Source of the DNA: Rhodospirillaceae bacterium
GTDB taxonomy: Bacteria > Pseudomonadota > Alphaproteobacteria > Rhodospirillales > JABJKH01
Direction: 5' to 3'
NCBI GenBank assembly: GCA_018660465.1
Contig: JABJKH010000089.1
Location: forward strand, 146,017-210,016
DNA length: 64,000 bases
Of the stretch, positions 1 through 8,888 are shown one piece after another. The position numbers were made by a program, and so were the translations under genes. The number at the start of each line of letters is the position of its first letter. Positions within the stretch are counted from its first letter, which is position 1. Under the pieces are notes generated by a model. It searched no databases. It saw only the letters and a list, made by a program, of their open reading frames with translations, and had not been told where the DNA came from.

Positions 1-1
1 G

Positions 2-43
2 GCGAACCCTGTCATGCTGGAAACCGGCATGTTCTTACCCTAA
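2..43 (+). other. possible 3' end of an upstream coding region
   Basis: From the window edge one forward frame reads ANPVMLETGMFLP and then stops at TAA. It could be the last codons of a gene lying to the left. Thirteen residues are too few to identify a family or to prove coding. The 90 bases that follow, up to the SDR gene, hold no other ORF. Confidence 0.25.
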
Positions 44-136
44 TAACAAAAATTTATGTTACCCGTTATAACCGTGTCCAATTCCCGCAACAAGCTATGC
101 CGTTTCCCTTCTTCTCTGATCCTCCTATAAGGAAGT

Positions 137-895
137 ATGAGTAAACATCCGACATCGATCTTAATTACCGGCGCATCCAGCGGCATTGGGGCCGCGCTTG
201 CCTTGGTTTACGCGGGACCGAACGTCGACCTCTTCCTGTCAGGACGGGATCAAAATAGACTTATCAAAATCGCTCAGGCCTGCAGAGAAAAAGGCGCAAA
301 AGTATTTGAGCAGACGATAAGTGTTACCGATCAAAGCGCCATGGCAACGTGGATATTAGACGCCGATTCGCAAGCACCGCTTGATCTGGTGGTAGCCAAC
401 GCGGGTATTTCGGGAGGATCAGACTCACAAAACGAAGAACTATCGCGACAAATATTTGCAACAAATGTGGACGGTGTCTTAAACACAGTCCTGCCGATCA
501 TTCCAAGAATGATCAGCCGAAAGCGGGGACAGTTGGCTTTAATGAGTTCCCTAGCAGGATTTCGTGGCCTGCCCAGCGCGCCTGCTTATAGTGCCAGCAA
601 AGCCGCTGTCAGATCCTATGGCGAAGCCTTGCGTGGGTCGCTCAGTAATGATGGAATCAAGGTATCCGTAATTTGTCCTGGCTTCGTGGAAAGCCGAATT
701 ACCGAAAAAAATAAGTTTTACATGCCCCTTTTAATGACGGCTCCAAAGGCGGCTAACATCATCAAAATGGGATTGGCCAACAACAAACCCCGGATCGCCT
801 TCCCGTTTCTAATGTATGCGGTCGTGTGGCTTATGTCTGCGTTGCCGACAATGCTTATGGATCCGATTGTGAATCGGTTACCAAAGAAAAAGTAA
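137..895 (+). CDS. SDR family oxidoreductase with hydrophobic C-terminal segment
   Basis: This is a classical short-chain dehydrogenase/reductase of 252 residues. It has the Rossmann nucleotide motif TGASSGIG near residues 12-19, the NAG motif near residue 90, and the catalytic YSASK near residue 155. After the catalytic domain there is a hydrophobic stretch (about residues 218-240, FPFLMYAVVWLMSALPTML) and a basic end (PKKK), which suggests membrane association. The ATG is preceded by AAGGA, a good ribosome binding site. The substrate cannot be read from the sequence; SDRs with this membrane tail are often annotated near surface polysaccharide or lipid genes, and a possible partner would lie left of the window. 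Confidence 0.88.
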   Translation: MSKHPTSILITGASSGIGAALALVYAGPNVDLFLSGRDQNRLIKIAQACREKGAKVFEQTISVTDQSAMATWILDADSQAPLDLVVANAGISGGSDSQNEELSRQIFATNVDGVLNTVLPIIPRMISRKRGQLALMSSLAGFRGLPSAPAYSASKAAVRSYGEALRGSLSNDGIKVSVICPGFVESRITEKNKFYMPLLMTAPKAANIIKMGLANNKPRIAFPFLMYAVVWLMSALPTMLMDPIVNRLPKKK

Positions 896-1022
896 CCACA
901 AAGAAAATGCTCCTAAAAATAGGTCCTTTTCTAAGGAATTCAAAATCGTTAGGTTTCCACCACATAGCAGACATTGATCAATAGTGTTGAGATGGTCTGA
1001 ATTTAGCCAAAAGACGGCACTT

Positions 1023-1484
1023 CTAACGCTCCCCGGCAGAATTTACTTCCTGCGTAACGCCGTTCTCTGCGAGAACCGCCTTCGCTTTTTCTATATCCCG
1101 GGGCCCCGGTGGAAATTCCCGATCCATGTTCGTGAACATCTGCGTGGCGTTGCTGCCGTCACCAGCAAGTTCTAGTACCGCTCCGCCACCGGGTCCGAAC
1201 GTATAGCCATGTGCCGTACCGGCGGGAAGGTGAACTAGCGTACCCGGCTCGCACAACACAGTCTCCTCAGAGTATTTGAACTCTGCCGTGCCCCTCAAAA
1301 CAAAGAAGGCCTCGTCCCAGCCGTGGCTATGTAACCGCGGGCCAGTTCCTTCTTCGCCTTCCTGAAAGGTAACTTCATAGCCGCCCGTTTCTTTGTTGGA
1401 TACCAACACATTTACCTTAGTTCCCGCGACATCAAGTGCGCGCCCGTAGTCCTGCGGCGCAATAACAAACGGCTTCGTTTTCAT
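1023..1484 (-). CDS. cupin domain-containing protein
   Basis: A 153-residue single-domain cupin. The first metal-binding motif is visible as HSHGWDE about residues 53-59 followed by the glycine turn VLRGTAEF, and the second as PAGTAHGYTF near residues 88-97. These supply the two His, Glu and third His that normally bind a divalent metal. Length and fold match small stand-alone cupins, which range from dioxygenases and isomerases to sugar- or ligand-binding proteins, so no reaction is assigned. An AGGA lies about 9 bases before the ATG. The gene is convergent with the SDR and about 180 bases from mltG, so probably a separate transcript. Confidence 0.85.
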   Translation of the reverse strand: MKTKPFVIAPQDYGRALDVAGTKVNVLVSNKETGGYEVTFQEGEEGTGPRLHSHGWDEAFFVLRGTAEFKYSEETVLCEPGTLVHLPAGTAHGYTFGPGGGAVLELAGDGSNATQMFTNMDREFPPGPRDIEKAKAVLAENGVTQEVNSAGER

Positions 1485-1664
1485 CTTCTTTGTTCCTGAT
1501 AAACATTTCGACCAGATAGATCGTTATCGTAGCACCTGTTTTAGTCGTATGTCACTTCGGTCCAAAGACTGAAACGGATCAAAAGCATTCGCCCACGGTA
1601 GAGTCGTGGCGAGTCCGCATTTGGGTTGGAAGCGAAACGATTGAAAGCGAGTTCCGCTAATGAA

Positions 1665-2663
1665 TTACTTAGCCGACTTTGATTTTTGTCTCTGAATCTT
1701 CCGCCAACGCGCCACATTGCGATTGTGTTCTGACAGGGTTTTGGCAAAGGCGTGGCCGCCTGAGCCATCGGCGACGAAGTAAAGCTCTTCTGTTCGGGCA
1801 GGATGCAGGACTGCTTCGATGGCGGCACGGCCGGGATTGGTAATGGGGTCCGGCGGTAGAGCGTCAATTGTGTAGGTATTATAAGGCGTGGGATTTTTTA
1901 AATCAGTGCGAGTAAGAGGTCTTCCTAAAGCTCTCTTCCCCAGGGAAATTCCATAAACGACGGTCGGGTCGGATTGTAATTTCATACCACGGCGCAAGCG
2001 ATTGATGAAAACACCGGCAACTCGGTCCCGCTCGCTGGCGACTCCAGTTTCTTTTTCCACGATGGACGCCAGAATAAGGGCCTCCTCAGGAGATTTTAGC
2101 GGCAGGTCTGCTTCTCTACTCATCCAAAGCAAATTCAGCGCGCGCTGCATATCGGCGCTCATACGGTCGGCAAGTTTTTGACGGCTGTCACCAAGTGAGA
2201 AATGATACGTTTCCGGCAGCAAGGATCCTTCAGGTGAAAAGTCTGCCTTCCCTGACAATCCTTCTACCGCGTTCAGCCTTTTTATAACTTCAAAAGAGGT
2301 CAGCCCTTCCGCCATGGTCAAGCGGCGTACCACGGTTTTACCACTTTGCAGAAGAACCAATATACCCTGTGGCGTTACACCGCGTGGGAAGACATATTCT
2401 CCTGCTTTGAGTCGCTTATCCGCCTCTGTCAGACGGGCTCCCAGACGAAATACCAAGGGGTATTGCAAGATGCCGTCTCGGTGCAATTGATCGGCGATGG
2501 ATTCTAATCCCGCGCCCTTGGCAATAACCACGGTTGCCGGGACTTGAAGAGGGCCTGGTTTCACAAACTGTGCATAGCCGAAGGCAAATAAACCACCAGC
2601 CATGCCTCCGCCGATGAGCAGGAGGATAAATAAAGTTGCGAAGATGCGTACAGAGCGGCTCAT
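1665..2663 (-). CDS. mltG: endolytic murein transglycosylase MltG
   Basis: MltG (YceG) cuts nascent peptidoglycan glycan strands at the inner membrane and so helps set glycan chain length. The 332-residue protein has a short cytoplasmic N-terminus, one membrane helix at about residues 8-30, a LysM-like part (about 40-110), and the YceG catalytic domain. The catalytic motif LASIVEKETG is at residues 198-207, followed by the conserved NRLRRGMKLQSDPTVVYG. It lies 20 bases downstream of fabF on the same strand, a coupling common in alphaproteobacteria, and is the last gene of the fatty-acid operon here. AGGA precedes the ATG. The C-terminus is lysine-rich. Confidence 0.96.
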   Translation of the reverse strand: MSRSVRIFATLFILLLIGGGMAGGLFAFGYAQFVKPGPLQVPATVVIAKGAGLESIADQLHRDGILQYPLVFRLGARLTEADKRLKAGEYVFPRGVTPQGILVLLQSGKTVVRRLTMAEGLTSFEVIKRLNAVEGLSGKADFSPEGSLLPETYHFSLGDSRQKLADRMSADMQRALNLLWMSREADLPLKSPEEALILASIVEKETGVASERDRVAGVFINRLRRGMKLQSDPTVVYGISLGKRALGRPLTRTDLKNPTPYNTYTIDALPPDPITNPGRAAIEAVLHPARTEELYFVADGSGGHAFAKTLSEHNRNVARWRKIQRQKSKSAK

Positions 2664-2683
2664 GCCGCATTATCCTAATCTAA

Positions 2684-3946
2684 TTAGGAATGGGAAGTGA
2701 AGACGAGTGACGCGTTTGTCCCGCCAAATCCAAATGAATTGGACAGAATGGCGCGAACCGGGCGTTCTTTGGCCGTATGAGGAACCAAATCAAGATCGCA
2801 GCCTTCCGATGGATTATCCAAATTCAAGGTCGGCGGTACGATACTATTGTTCATCGCCAAGATAGAGAAAATTGCCTCAACAGCACCGGCAGCCCCAAGA
2901 AGGTGACCGATTGCAGACTTGGTCGAAGACATCGACAGTTTATACGCCGCATCACCGAACAGACGTTTGACAGCACCAAGTTCAATGGAATCACCCAGCG
3001 GCGTAGACGTCCCATGCGCATTGACGTAGTCGACATCTTCCGGGTTCAATTCAGCCCGCTTCATCGCCATCGTCATGCAGCGAAACGCGCCGTTGCCATC
3101 GCTCGCCGGTGCGGTGATGTGATTCGCATCGCCTGACATGCCGTAGCCGATAAGTTCAGCATAAATCTTCGCACCACGCTTTTTCGCGTGCTCCAATTCT
3201 TCCAGCACAACGATGCCGGAGCCATCGCCCATGACAAATCCATCCCGGTCTTGGTCCCAAGGGCGAGATGCTTTTTCTGGTGTGTCATTGAAATTCGTCG
3301 ATAGTGCCCGCGCTTGGGCAAACCCAGCAACGCCGAGCCGGCACATGGCAGCTTCTGCACCGCCGGCAACCATGACATCGGCATCATCCAGCATAATCAT
3401 ACGCGCCGCATCGCCAATCGCGTGAGCACCACTGGAACATGCTGTAACAACCGCGTGGCACGGCCCTTTAAATCCATACTTGATGGAGACATGACCTGAG
3501 ACCAAATTAATCAAGCTGGCAGGGATGAAGAAGGGACTGAGCTTCCGCACATTCCGATCTTCGACAATTTTTGCACTCTTTGAAATTTCCGGCAGTCCGC
3601 CGATCCCGGCACCAATTAACACGCCTGTGCGGCACCGGCTTTCATCGTCTTCGGGCATCCACCCAGAATCTTGAACCGCCATCTGTGCGGCACCCATGCC
3701 ATACTGGATAAACGCGTCCATGCGGCGCTGGTCCTTCGGCGGAACCCAGTCGTCAGCATTGAACAACCCGTCAGCAGTTTCCCCACGGGGAACCTCTCCG
3801 CCGATTTTCGCCGGTAAATCGGAGACATCGAACGATTCGATGGCACGTATGCCCGAATCGCCCTTAAGCAAACGATTCCAGACGTGATCAACGCCGCACC
3901 CCAAGGGGGTCACAAGACCGATTCCGGTAACGACTACGCGTTTCAT
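2684..3946 (-). CDS. fabF: beta-ketoacyl-ACP synthase II FabF
   Basis: FabF condenses malonyl-ACP with acyl-ACP in the elongation cycle of type II fatty acid synthesis in the cytoplasm. The 420-residue protein has the full thiolase fold with the Cys-His-His triad: nucleophile Cys in TACSSGAHAIG (about residue 169), His in YVNAHGTSTPLGD (about 310), and His in KSAIGHLLGAAG (about 347). It ends with the usual SNSFGFGGTNASLVF. The length is typical of the family. Upstream come acpP, fabG and fabD, so the genes that load and elongate the chain are co-directional. AGG lies about 6 bases from the ATG. Confidence 0.97.
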   Translation of the reverse strand: MKRVVVTGIGLVTPLGCGVDHVWNRLLKGDSGIRAIESFDVSDLPAKIGGEVPRGETADGLFNADDWVPPKDQRRMDAFIQYGMGAAQMAVQDSGWMPEDDESRCRTGVLIGAGIGGLPEISKSAKIVEDRNVRKLSPFFIPASLINLVSGHVSIKYGFKGPCHAVVTACSSGAHAIGDAARMIMLDDADVMVAGGAEAAMCRLGVAGFAQARALSTNFNDTPEKASRPWDQDRDGFVMGDGSGIVVLEELEHAKKRGAKIYAELIGYGMSGDANHITAPASDGNGAFRCMTMAMKRAELNPEDVDYVNAHGTSTPLGDSIELGAVKRLFGDAAYKLSMSSTKSAIGHLLGAAGAVEAIFSILAMNNSIVPPTLNLDNPSEGCDLDLVPHTAKERPVRAILSNSFGFGGTNASLVFTSHS

Positions 3947-4050
3947 GACAACCTGTAGATTTTAAGACTGCTTGGAAAATGAGACCGTGGTAAGCCAGTT
4001 TTGCTTAAAACGACAATTCCGGCCCATTGCTCACACTATGGCCTCTTCGC

Positions 4051-4284
4051 TTAGCTTTGCGAATCAATGAAATCGATGGCGTTTTTGACGGTCAAAATGT
4101 TTTCCGCCGCATCATCGGGGATTTCGCAGTTGAATTCTTCTTCGAACGCCATCACAAGCTCGACCGTGTCGAGACTGTCCGCTCCAAGATCATCGATAAA
4201 GCTCGCGTTATCAACGACTTTAGCTTCATCAACGCCAAGGTGTTCAACAACGATCTTTTTTACGCGCTCGGCGACATCACTCAT
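4051..4284 (-). CDS. acpP: acyl carrier protein
   Basis: A 77-residue acidic acyl carrier protein that carries growing acyl chains on a 4'-phosphopantetheine arm. The attachment serine is Ser37 in the motif [19 protein letters not shown]. The length and the four-helix acidic pattern are typical. A GGGGAAAGAG stretch lies ahead of the ATG. It sits between fabG and fabF with about 100-140 bases on each side; these gaps hold no recognised gene and may allow separate acpP transcripts, as is usual for this highly expressed gene. Confidence 0.97.
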   Translation of the reverse strand: MSDVAERVKKIVVEHLGVDEAKVVDNASFIDDLGADSLDTVELVMAFEEEFNCEIPDDAAENILTVKNAIDFIDSQS

Positions 4285-4427
4285 ATTACTCTTTCCCCAA
4301 CTAAGAAACTGTTGATATTCAAATACTTAGCACCACTTTCAGCGTAATGCACCGCTACGGTGTGGTGATTTTCACCGCTTCGTATCATACTTTTTTCACG
4401 ATGACCAGTGCTCAGAACAAGCAGTTC

Positions 4428-5165
4428 TCAAATCATAGCCATCCCGCCATTAACATGCAAAGTCTGGCCGGTGACATAAGCAGCTTCATCGCTCGCCAGA
4501 TAAAGTACACTATTGGCGACATCCTGTGGCGTTCCCATCGTACCCTTTGGTATGCCCATAAGGATTTTTTCTTTTTGATCGTCGTTGAGGGCTTCTGTCA
4601 TCGGCGATTCAATAAATCCCGGGGCAACACAGTTAACAGTAATCCCCCGATTGGCGACTTCTTGGGCCAGGGACTTGGACATGCCGATCATGCCCGCCTT
4701 GGACGCGACATAGTTTATCTGACCTGGATTGCCCATCACGCCGACGACTGATGAGATTGAAATGATCCGTCCCCAGCGCGCCTTCATCATGCCGCGCAGA
4801 CAGGTCCGGATAAGCTGGAATGATGCCGTCAAATTGACGTCTATGACTTGCTGCCAATCTTCGTCCTTCATTCGCATGGCCAATCCATCACGGGTTAGAC
4901 CGGCATTGTTAACCAGTATATCAACACTTCCCATGGCCTCAGCCGCTTCTTTGGCCAAGGTCTCAGCCGCACCGTCTTCGCCTAAGCGAGCAGCAACCAC
5001 ATGCGTGCGATCCCCCAGGTTCTTGGCCAAGGCTTCCAGCGCGTCAACCCGGGTCCCACTGAGCGTCACGGTCGCACCTTGAGCGTGCAGCACCCTAGCA
5101 ATCTCTCCACCGATTCCGCCGGATGCTCCGGTCACCAGTGCATTTTTGCCTGCCAGGTTGAACAT
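4428..5165 (-). CDS. fabG: 3-oxoacyl-ACP reductase FabG
   Basis: FabG makes the first, NADPH-dependent reduction in each elongation cycle. The 245-residue SDR has TGASGGIGGEIA at residues 13-24, NNAG near 86-89, the catalytic Ser in ISISSVVG and the Tyr-Lys pair in INYVASKAGM (about 149-158). The C-terminus ALNDDQKEKILMGIPKGTMG...DEAAYVTGQTLHVNGGMAMI is the standard FabG end. AAGGA precedes the ATG. It lies between fabD and acpP on the same strand, so assignment to fatty-acid synthesis is secure in contrast to the other SDRs in the window. Confidence 0.97.
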   Translation of the reverse strand: MFNLAGKNALVTGASGGIGGEIARVLHAQGATVTLSGTRVDALEALAKNLGDRTHVVAARLGEDGAAETLAKEAAEAMGSVDILVNNAGLTRDGLAMRMKDEDWQQVIDVNLTASFQLIRTCLRGMMKARWGRIISISSVVGVMGNPGQINYVASKAGMIGMSKSLAQEVANRGITVNCVAPGFIESPMTEALNDDQKEKILMGIPKGTMGTPQDVANSVLYLASDEAAYVTGQTLHVNGGMAMI

Positions 5166-5191
5166 AGCTTTATTCCTTTCGGTCTTTAATT

Positions 5192-6127
5192 TTAGGCGAG
5201 AAAAGCCTCTATACCCTCAGGCGTTCCAACCGCAACACCACTTAGGTCACGATCAATGCGGCGTGCCAGCCCGGTCAGAACCTTGCCCGCACCAATCTCG
5301 ACCAATGTATCGACACCGTTTTCTTTCATATAAAGAACACTTTCGCGCCAGCGCACCATGCCGGTGACTTGCTCCACAAGCAGTTGTCGAATTTCGTTGA
5401 CGTCATTTTGAGCAGAAGCGGTAACATTGGCAATCAGGGGAACCGCAGGTGCCACCATTTTCACATCCGCCAAAGCTTCAGCCATGACATCCGCTGCCGG
5501 TGCCATCAGGGCACAATGGAAAGGTGCACTTACCGGCAGCAATACACTTCGGCGTGCGCCACGTTCCGAAGCAATCTCAATCGCCCGTTCGACGGCGGCG
5601 CGATTGCCACTTAAAACCACCTGCCCTGAAGCATTGTCATTCGCTGCCGTGCAGATTTCGCCCTGAGCGGCTTCCTCGGCAACAGCCTGGGCATCTTCTA
5701 ATTCCAATCCCAGGAGTGCCGCCATCGCCCCTTCGCCCACAGGCACAGCGGCCTGCATGGCTTGTCCACGCGTCTTCAGCAATCGTGCCGTATCAGCCAG
5801 TTCAAACGTTCCCGCAGCAGCCAGCGCCGAGTATTCACCCAGCGAATGCCCCGCAACGAATTGCGCATCTGTGGCAAAATCCACCCCGCCCTCTTTTTGT
5901 AGAACCCGAACACAGGCCAAGCTGACCGCCATCAGCGCTGGTTGGGCGTTTTCGGTTAGGGTGAGGTCTTCTTCCGGGCCTTCAAACATTAACTTTGTTA
6001 GCTTTTGTTTAAGAGCCTCGTCGACCTCTTCAAATACTTCGCGAGCTGGCGCAAACGCTTCGGCCAGTTCTTTACCCATACCGACAGCCTGAGAACCCTG
6101 GCCCGGAAATACAAATGCTTTTGTCAT
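5192..6127 (-). CDS. fabD: malonyl CoA-acyl carrier protein transacylase FabD
   Basis: FabD moves malonyl from CoA to ACP to feed FabF. The start is placed at the ATG giving MTKAFVFPGQGSQ: AAGGG lies 6 bases upstream, and this matches the family N-terminus, whereas the longer frame adds six unconserved residues. The protein has 311 residues with the nucleophile Ser95 in GHSLGEYSA, the conserved GQGSQ at 9-13, and the His in SAPFHCALM near residue 200. It is the first gene of the leftward operon fabD-fabG-acpP-fabF-mltG and is divergent from rpsF. Confidence 0.96.
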   Translation of the reverse strand: MTKAFVFPGQGSQAVGMGKELAEAFAPAREVFEEVDEALKQKLTKLMFEGPEEDLTLTENAQPALMAVSLACVRVLQKEGGVDFATDAQFVAGHSLGEYSALAAAGTFELADTARLLKTRGQAMQAAVPVGEGAMAALLGLELEDAQAVAEEAAQGEICTAANDNASGQVVLSGNRAAVERAIEIASERGARRSVLLPVSAPFHCALMAPAADVMAEALADVKMVAPAVPLIANVTASAQNDVNEIRQLLVEQVTGMVRWRESVLYMKENGVDTLVEIGAGKVLTGLARRIDRDLSGVAVGTPEGIEAFLA

Positions 6128-6186
6128 TCTATACCCTTGAAACAACTCTAATTTAGAGCCTCATTAATTACACCAAAAATTCGTGT

Positions 6187-6210
6187 AGTGATAGCGGCAG
6201 TGATAGCGGC
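6187..6210. repeat. 12-bp direct tandem repeat between fabD and rpsF
   Basis: AGTGATAGCGGC occurs twice head to tail. It lies in the roughly 240-base divergent spacer, on the fabD side, where it would fall in the promoter or leader of fabD. Its role is unknown; it may be replication slippage or a double binding site. Confidence 0.5.
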
Positions 6211-6255
6211 TGAACGGCTTCTGTCAAGTTTAGTGTGCCGCCTTTTAAGGGGCCC

Positions 6256-6283
6256 TTGCATGGCGAGAAAATATATGTATATT
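6256..6283 (+). promoter_or_regulatory. candidate promoter of the rpsF operon
   Basis: TTGCAT and TATATT are separated by 16 bases, a plausible but weak -35 and a good -10 element, within the AT-rich part of the fabD/rpsF spacer. Transcription from here would leave a leader of about 75 bases before rpsF. This is a pattern match only. Confidence 0.3.
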
Positions 6284-6365
6284 TCGCGCCCTTCACTCTC
6301 TGCCAGGACTGGCTTGGCTATGCCCGCATAAATATGGGTTGAGAAAATCCGAAGGGAGACAAATT

Positions 6366-6866
6366 TTGTCATACTATGAGAACGTGTTTATCGCACGTCA
6401 GGATATCACCGCGGAACAAGTCGAAGCACTTGCCGACGGTTTCACCAAAGTCATCGAAGACGAAGGCGGCAAAGTTGCCAGCCGGGAAAACTGGGGTCTT
6501 AGGGGTCTTGCTTATAAGATCAAGAAGAACCGCAAGGGACATTATGTCCTGATGAATATCGATGCACCTGCTGCCGCATTGCACGAGATGGAACGCCAAA
6601 TGGGGCTGAACGAAGACGTTCTCCGCCATATGTCGCTTCGGCTTGATGAATTATCCGAAGGCCCATCTGTGATCATGCAGAGCCGTGGCAACCGGGAAGA
6701 TCGCCCACGCCGCGACAAGCCTTATGAAAATCGCGATGCCGGGGAAACGAAACCTGAGGCACCGGCAGCTGAAGCACCGGCAGCTGAAGCACCCGCAGAT
6801 GAAGCACCCGCGGTCGAGGCAGCGGAAGCTGATACACCCGAAGTTAAAGAAGAAGGAGACGCGTAA
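6366..6866 (+). CDS. rpsF: 30S ribosomal protein S6, with Ala/Glu/Pro tail
   Basis: S6 binds S18 and the central domain of 16S rRNA. The start is a TTG codon giving [15 protein letters not shown], the normal S6 N-terminus; GAAGGGAG lies just upstream. An ATG 27 bases earlier would add unconserved residues. The S6 core covers about residues 1-100 ([27 protein letters not shown], then [15 protein letters not shown]). It is followed by a charged linker and a low-complexity tail with five copies of a unit like EAPAA. At 166 residues it is longer than E. coli S6 (131). The stop overlaps the rpsR start by one base, so translation is coupled. Confidence 0.95.
   Translation: MSYYENVFIARQDITAEQVEALADGFTKVIEDEGGKVASRENWGLRGLAYKIKKNRKGHYVLMNIDAPAAALHEMERQMGLNEDVLRHMSLRLDELSEGPSVIMQSRGNREDRPRRDKPYENRDAGETKPEAPAAEAPAAEAPADEAPAVEAAEADTPEVKEEGDA
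6756..6830 (+). repeat. 15-bp in-frame repeats in the rpsF 3' end
   Basis: Five consecutive 15-base units of the form GAAGCACCGGCAGCT, with drift, encode E-A-P-A-A-type pentapeptides in the S6 tail. The first units are nearly identical and later ones diverge, as expected of slippage expansion followed by mutation. Confidence 0.8.
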
Positions 6867-7117
6867 TGAGTGATGATGACGCCAAAGGCGGCGCGCGCCG
6901 TCCGTTCTTCCGCCGCAAGAAAACCTGTCCTTTTACCGGACCGGGCGCTCCCAAGATTGATTATAAAGACGTGCGGTTGTTGCAGCGTTACGTTTCCGAG
7001 CGTGGAAAAATCGTGCCCAGTCGAATCACGGCCGTTTCAGTTAAGAAACAACGTGAACTGGCGAAAGCCATCAAGCGGGCTCGTTTCATGGCATTGATTC
7101 CCTACGTCGTCAGTTAG
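6866..7117 (+). CDS. rpsR: 30S ribosomal protein S18
   Basis: S18 pairs with S6 on the small-subunit platform. The 83-residue basic protein contains the family core [26 protein letters not shown] and the terminal [15 protein letters not shown]. The ATG shares its A with the TAA of rpsF. The N-terminus ([15 protein letters not shown]) carries the single Cys-containing CPFTG motif usual in alphaproteobacteria. Confidence 0.97.
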   Translation: MSDDDAKGGARRPFFRRKKTCPFTGPGAPKIDYKDVRLLQRYVSERGKIVPSRITAVSVKKQRELAKAIKRARFMALIPYVVS

Positions 7118-7181
7118 GTAATTGATCGACGCTGTCTGTCAGGGTTCCCTATAACCTAGAACAAACAGCAGGGAGAAGGCG

Positions 7182-8123
7182 ATGCACCGGGATATCCTCA
7201 TCGCCGTCGGCGGTGGCATACTAAGCGCAGTGGCATCCATGACAATTGTCTTGGGATTGCCGGGGGCTTTGGTTTTTGCCTATCTGGCGCCACTGCCTGT
7301 GATGATGGTGGGGCTGACCCTCGGGCTTCGGATGGCGACAGTCGCTGCGGCGGCTGGCTTTGTTATCGCGGGGATGGTTGGGTCGACCTTCAACGCCGGG
7401 CTTTATGGGTTAATCAATGCGGTACCGGCCGTCTTGCTTGTTCGGTACGCGTTGAGTGCGGAAACAGCACCTGACGGAAGCGCTCAATGGGCTTCAGCGG
7501 GTGTCGTGGTAAGTTGGTTAGCGGTCTTGGCGGCGGGATTGTTTATGATCGCCGTGTTTACCGTCTTCGGATCGGAGACGGGAATTGAGGACGAGATATA
7601 TGGCAAGCTAAGCCAAGCCTTAGCATTGATGGCACCCGCCCTGGACGAGGGTCGGCGAACCATCATTGTCAGTGGGTTGGCCGCGATATTCCCGGGGGCA
7701 CTGGGAACGTCATGGATATTCATGATTGCCGCCAATGGCGTGCTGGCACAAAGACTGGCTAAGAAGCTGGGAAAAAATTTAAGACCGACGCCTTCTTATA
7801 GAGGGCTGACATTACCGGACTGGATTTCATGGTTTGTAGTTGGATCTGCATTCCTAGCATTGATCGGTAGTGGAGATTTGGAGTATATGGGGCGCAATCT
7901 TGCGATGATCACGGCCACGCCTTTCTTTTTTCTAGGGCTTGCGATCATTCATTCGGTGGCGCGTTTTGTTAATTTCCCCACGGCGATGCTTGTGGGGACG
8001 TATGTGGCTTTATTAATGTCCAGCTGGGCGGCGATTGTGGTTGCCGGTGTTGGTATTGTCGAACAATGGTATAACCTACGCCAGCGCTTACCAGCGTTGA
8101 GCAGGAACGAGGAGAACGAGTGA
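7182..8123 (+). CDS. DUF2232 family membrane protein
   Basis: A 313-residue very hydrophobic protein with about eight predicted membrane helices. Its position between rpsR and rplI is where alphaproteobacteria carry a conserved DUF2232 (YybS-like) membrane protein. The N-terminus (AVGGGILSAVASMTIVLGLPGALVFAYLAPLP) and the C-terminal gating-like pair of helices fit that family; no enzymatic motif is visible. Members resemble ECF-type substrate-binding membrane proteins in topology, but the function is unknown. AGGGAGAAGG precedes the ATG. Its TGA overlaps the ATG of rplI by one base. Confidence 0.8.
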   Translation: MHRDILIAVGGGILSAVASMTIVLGLPGALVFAYLAPLPVMMVGLTLGLRMATVAAAAGFVIAGMVGSTFNAGLYGLINAVPAVLLVRYALSAETAPDGSAQWASAGVVVSWLAVLAAGLFMIAVFTVFGSETGIEDEIYGKLSQALALMAPALDEGRRTIIVSGLAAIFPGALGTSWIFMIAANGVLAQRLAKKLGKNLRPTPSYRGLTLPDWISWFVVGSAFLALIGSGDLEYMGRNLAMITATPFFFLGLAIIHSVARFVNFPTAMLVGTYVALLMSSWAAIVVAGVGIVEQWYNLRQRLPALSRNEENE

Positions 8124-8818
8124 TGGATGTCATTCTTTTAGAAAGAATTGAAAACTTGGGTCAGATGGGCGAAGTCGTGAACGTCAAATCAGGCTTTGCA
8201 CGCAATTACCTGCTGCCGCAAAAGAAAGCGCGCCGGGCAACCGAAGAGAACAAGAAATACTTCGAGACGCAACGCGCTCAGCTTGAGGCCGCGAACCTCG
8301 AAAAACGCTCCGAAGCGGAAAGCGTTGCCAAGCAAATGGGGGATATTTCCATTATCCTCATTCGCCAAGCAGGTGACGCTGGCCAGCTTTATGGCTCCGT
8401 TAACGCCCGCGATATAGCGACAGCAATGACCGATGCGGGCAACACCGTGACCCGCTCGCAAATTCGCCTTGCTGACCCCATTAAGGCGCTTGGCGTCTAT
8501 AAGGTTCAGGTTGATCTGCACCCTGAGGTTGCCATCGAAATCACTGCGAACGTCGCACGAACTCAGGAAGAAGCCGATATCCAGACGAAAACTGGTCGGG
8601 CCGTCCTTGGTGAAGACGAAGAAGAGGCACTAAACCTACAAGAAGCAGCCCATGCTGAAGAAGTGTTTGACGAAGGCGCTGCGCCAGAGAATTTTGACGG
8701 CGAAGCCGAAGAGCCTGCTGAAGACGCAGCCGAGACGGCCTCAGCTGAAACTGATGAAGCAGCTGAAGAGCCTGCTGTAGAAGAAGCAGACGACGCTGGC
8801 GAAGAAAAAGACGCCTAA
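8123..8818 (+). CDS. rplI: 50S ribosomal protein L9 with long acidic tail
   Basis: L9 binds 23S rRNA domain V and spans to the L1 stalk side. The N-terminal RNA-binding domain reads MDVILLERIENLGQMGEVVNVKSGFARNYLLPQKKA, followed by the long helix and the C-terminal domain up to about residue 150 (VDLHPEVAIEITANVA). About 80 further residues are almost all Glu, Asp and Ala. The total of 231 compares with about 149 in E. coli. ATG 8123 is preferred over an adjacent GTG because GAGGAG is well spaced and the TGA of the previous gene overlaps it. A strong terminator follows. Confidence 0.95.
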   Translation: MDVILLERIENLGQMGEVVNVKSGFARNYLLPQKKARRATEENKKYFETQRAQLEAANLEKRSEAESVAKQMGDISIILIRQAGDAGQLYGSVNARDIATAMTDAGNTVTRSQIRLADPIKALGVYKVQVDLHPEVAIEITANVARTQEEADIQTKTGRAVLGEDEEEALNLQEAAHAEEVFDEGAAPENFDGEAEEPAEDAAETASAETDEAAEEPAVEEADDAGEEKDA

Positions 8819-8844
8819 TTTGGCATCAATCAGACGTTAGTTCT

Positions 8845-8888
8845 AAAACGGCGCGTTCGCGATATTGCTTCCGGATGCGCCGTTTTTT
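8845..8888 (+). terminator. rho-independent terminator after rplI
   Basis: AAAACGGCGC pairs with GCGCCGTTTT around a 22-base loop that can itself fold, and the second arm runs directly into a row of T. It begins 27 bases after the rplI stop and closes the ribosomal operon. Confidence 0.85.

Noticed and set aside
1485..1664. Minus-strand frame reading a protein-like sequence after mltG
   Set aside because: It overlaps mltG in another frame and has no start, site or recognisable family; most likely chance.
6148..6372. Minus-strand ORF of 74 residues in the fabD/rpsF spacer
   Set aside because: It covers the promoter region and tandem repeat, shows no family pattern and lacks a ribosome binding site.
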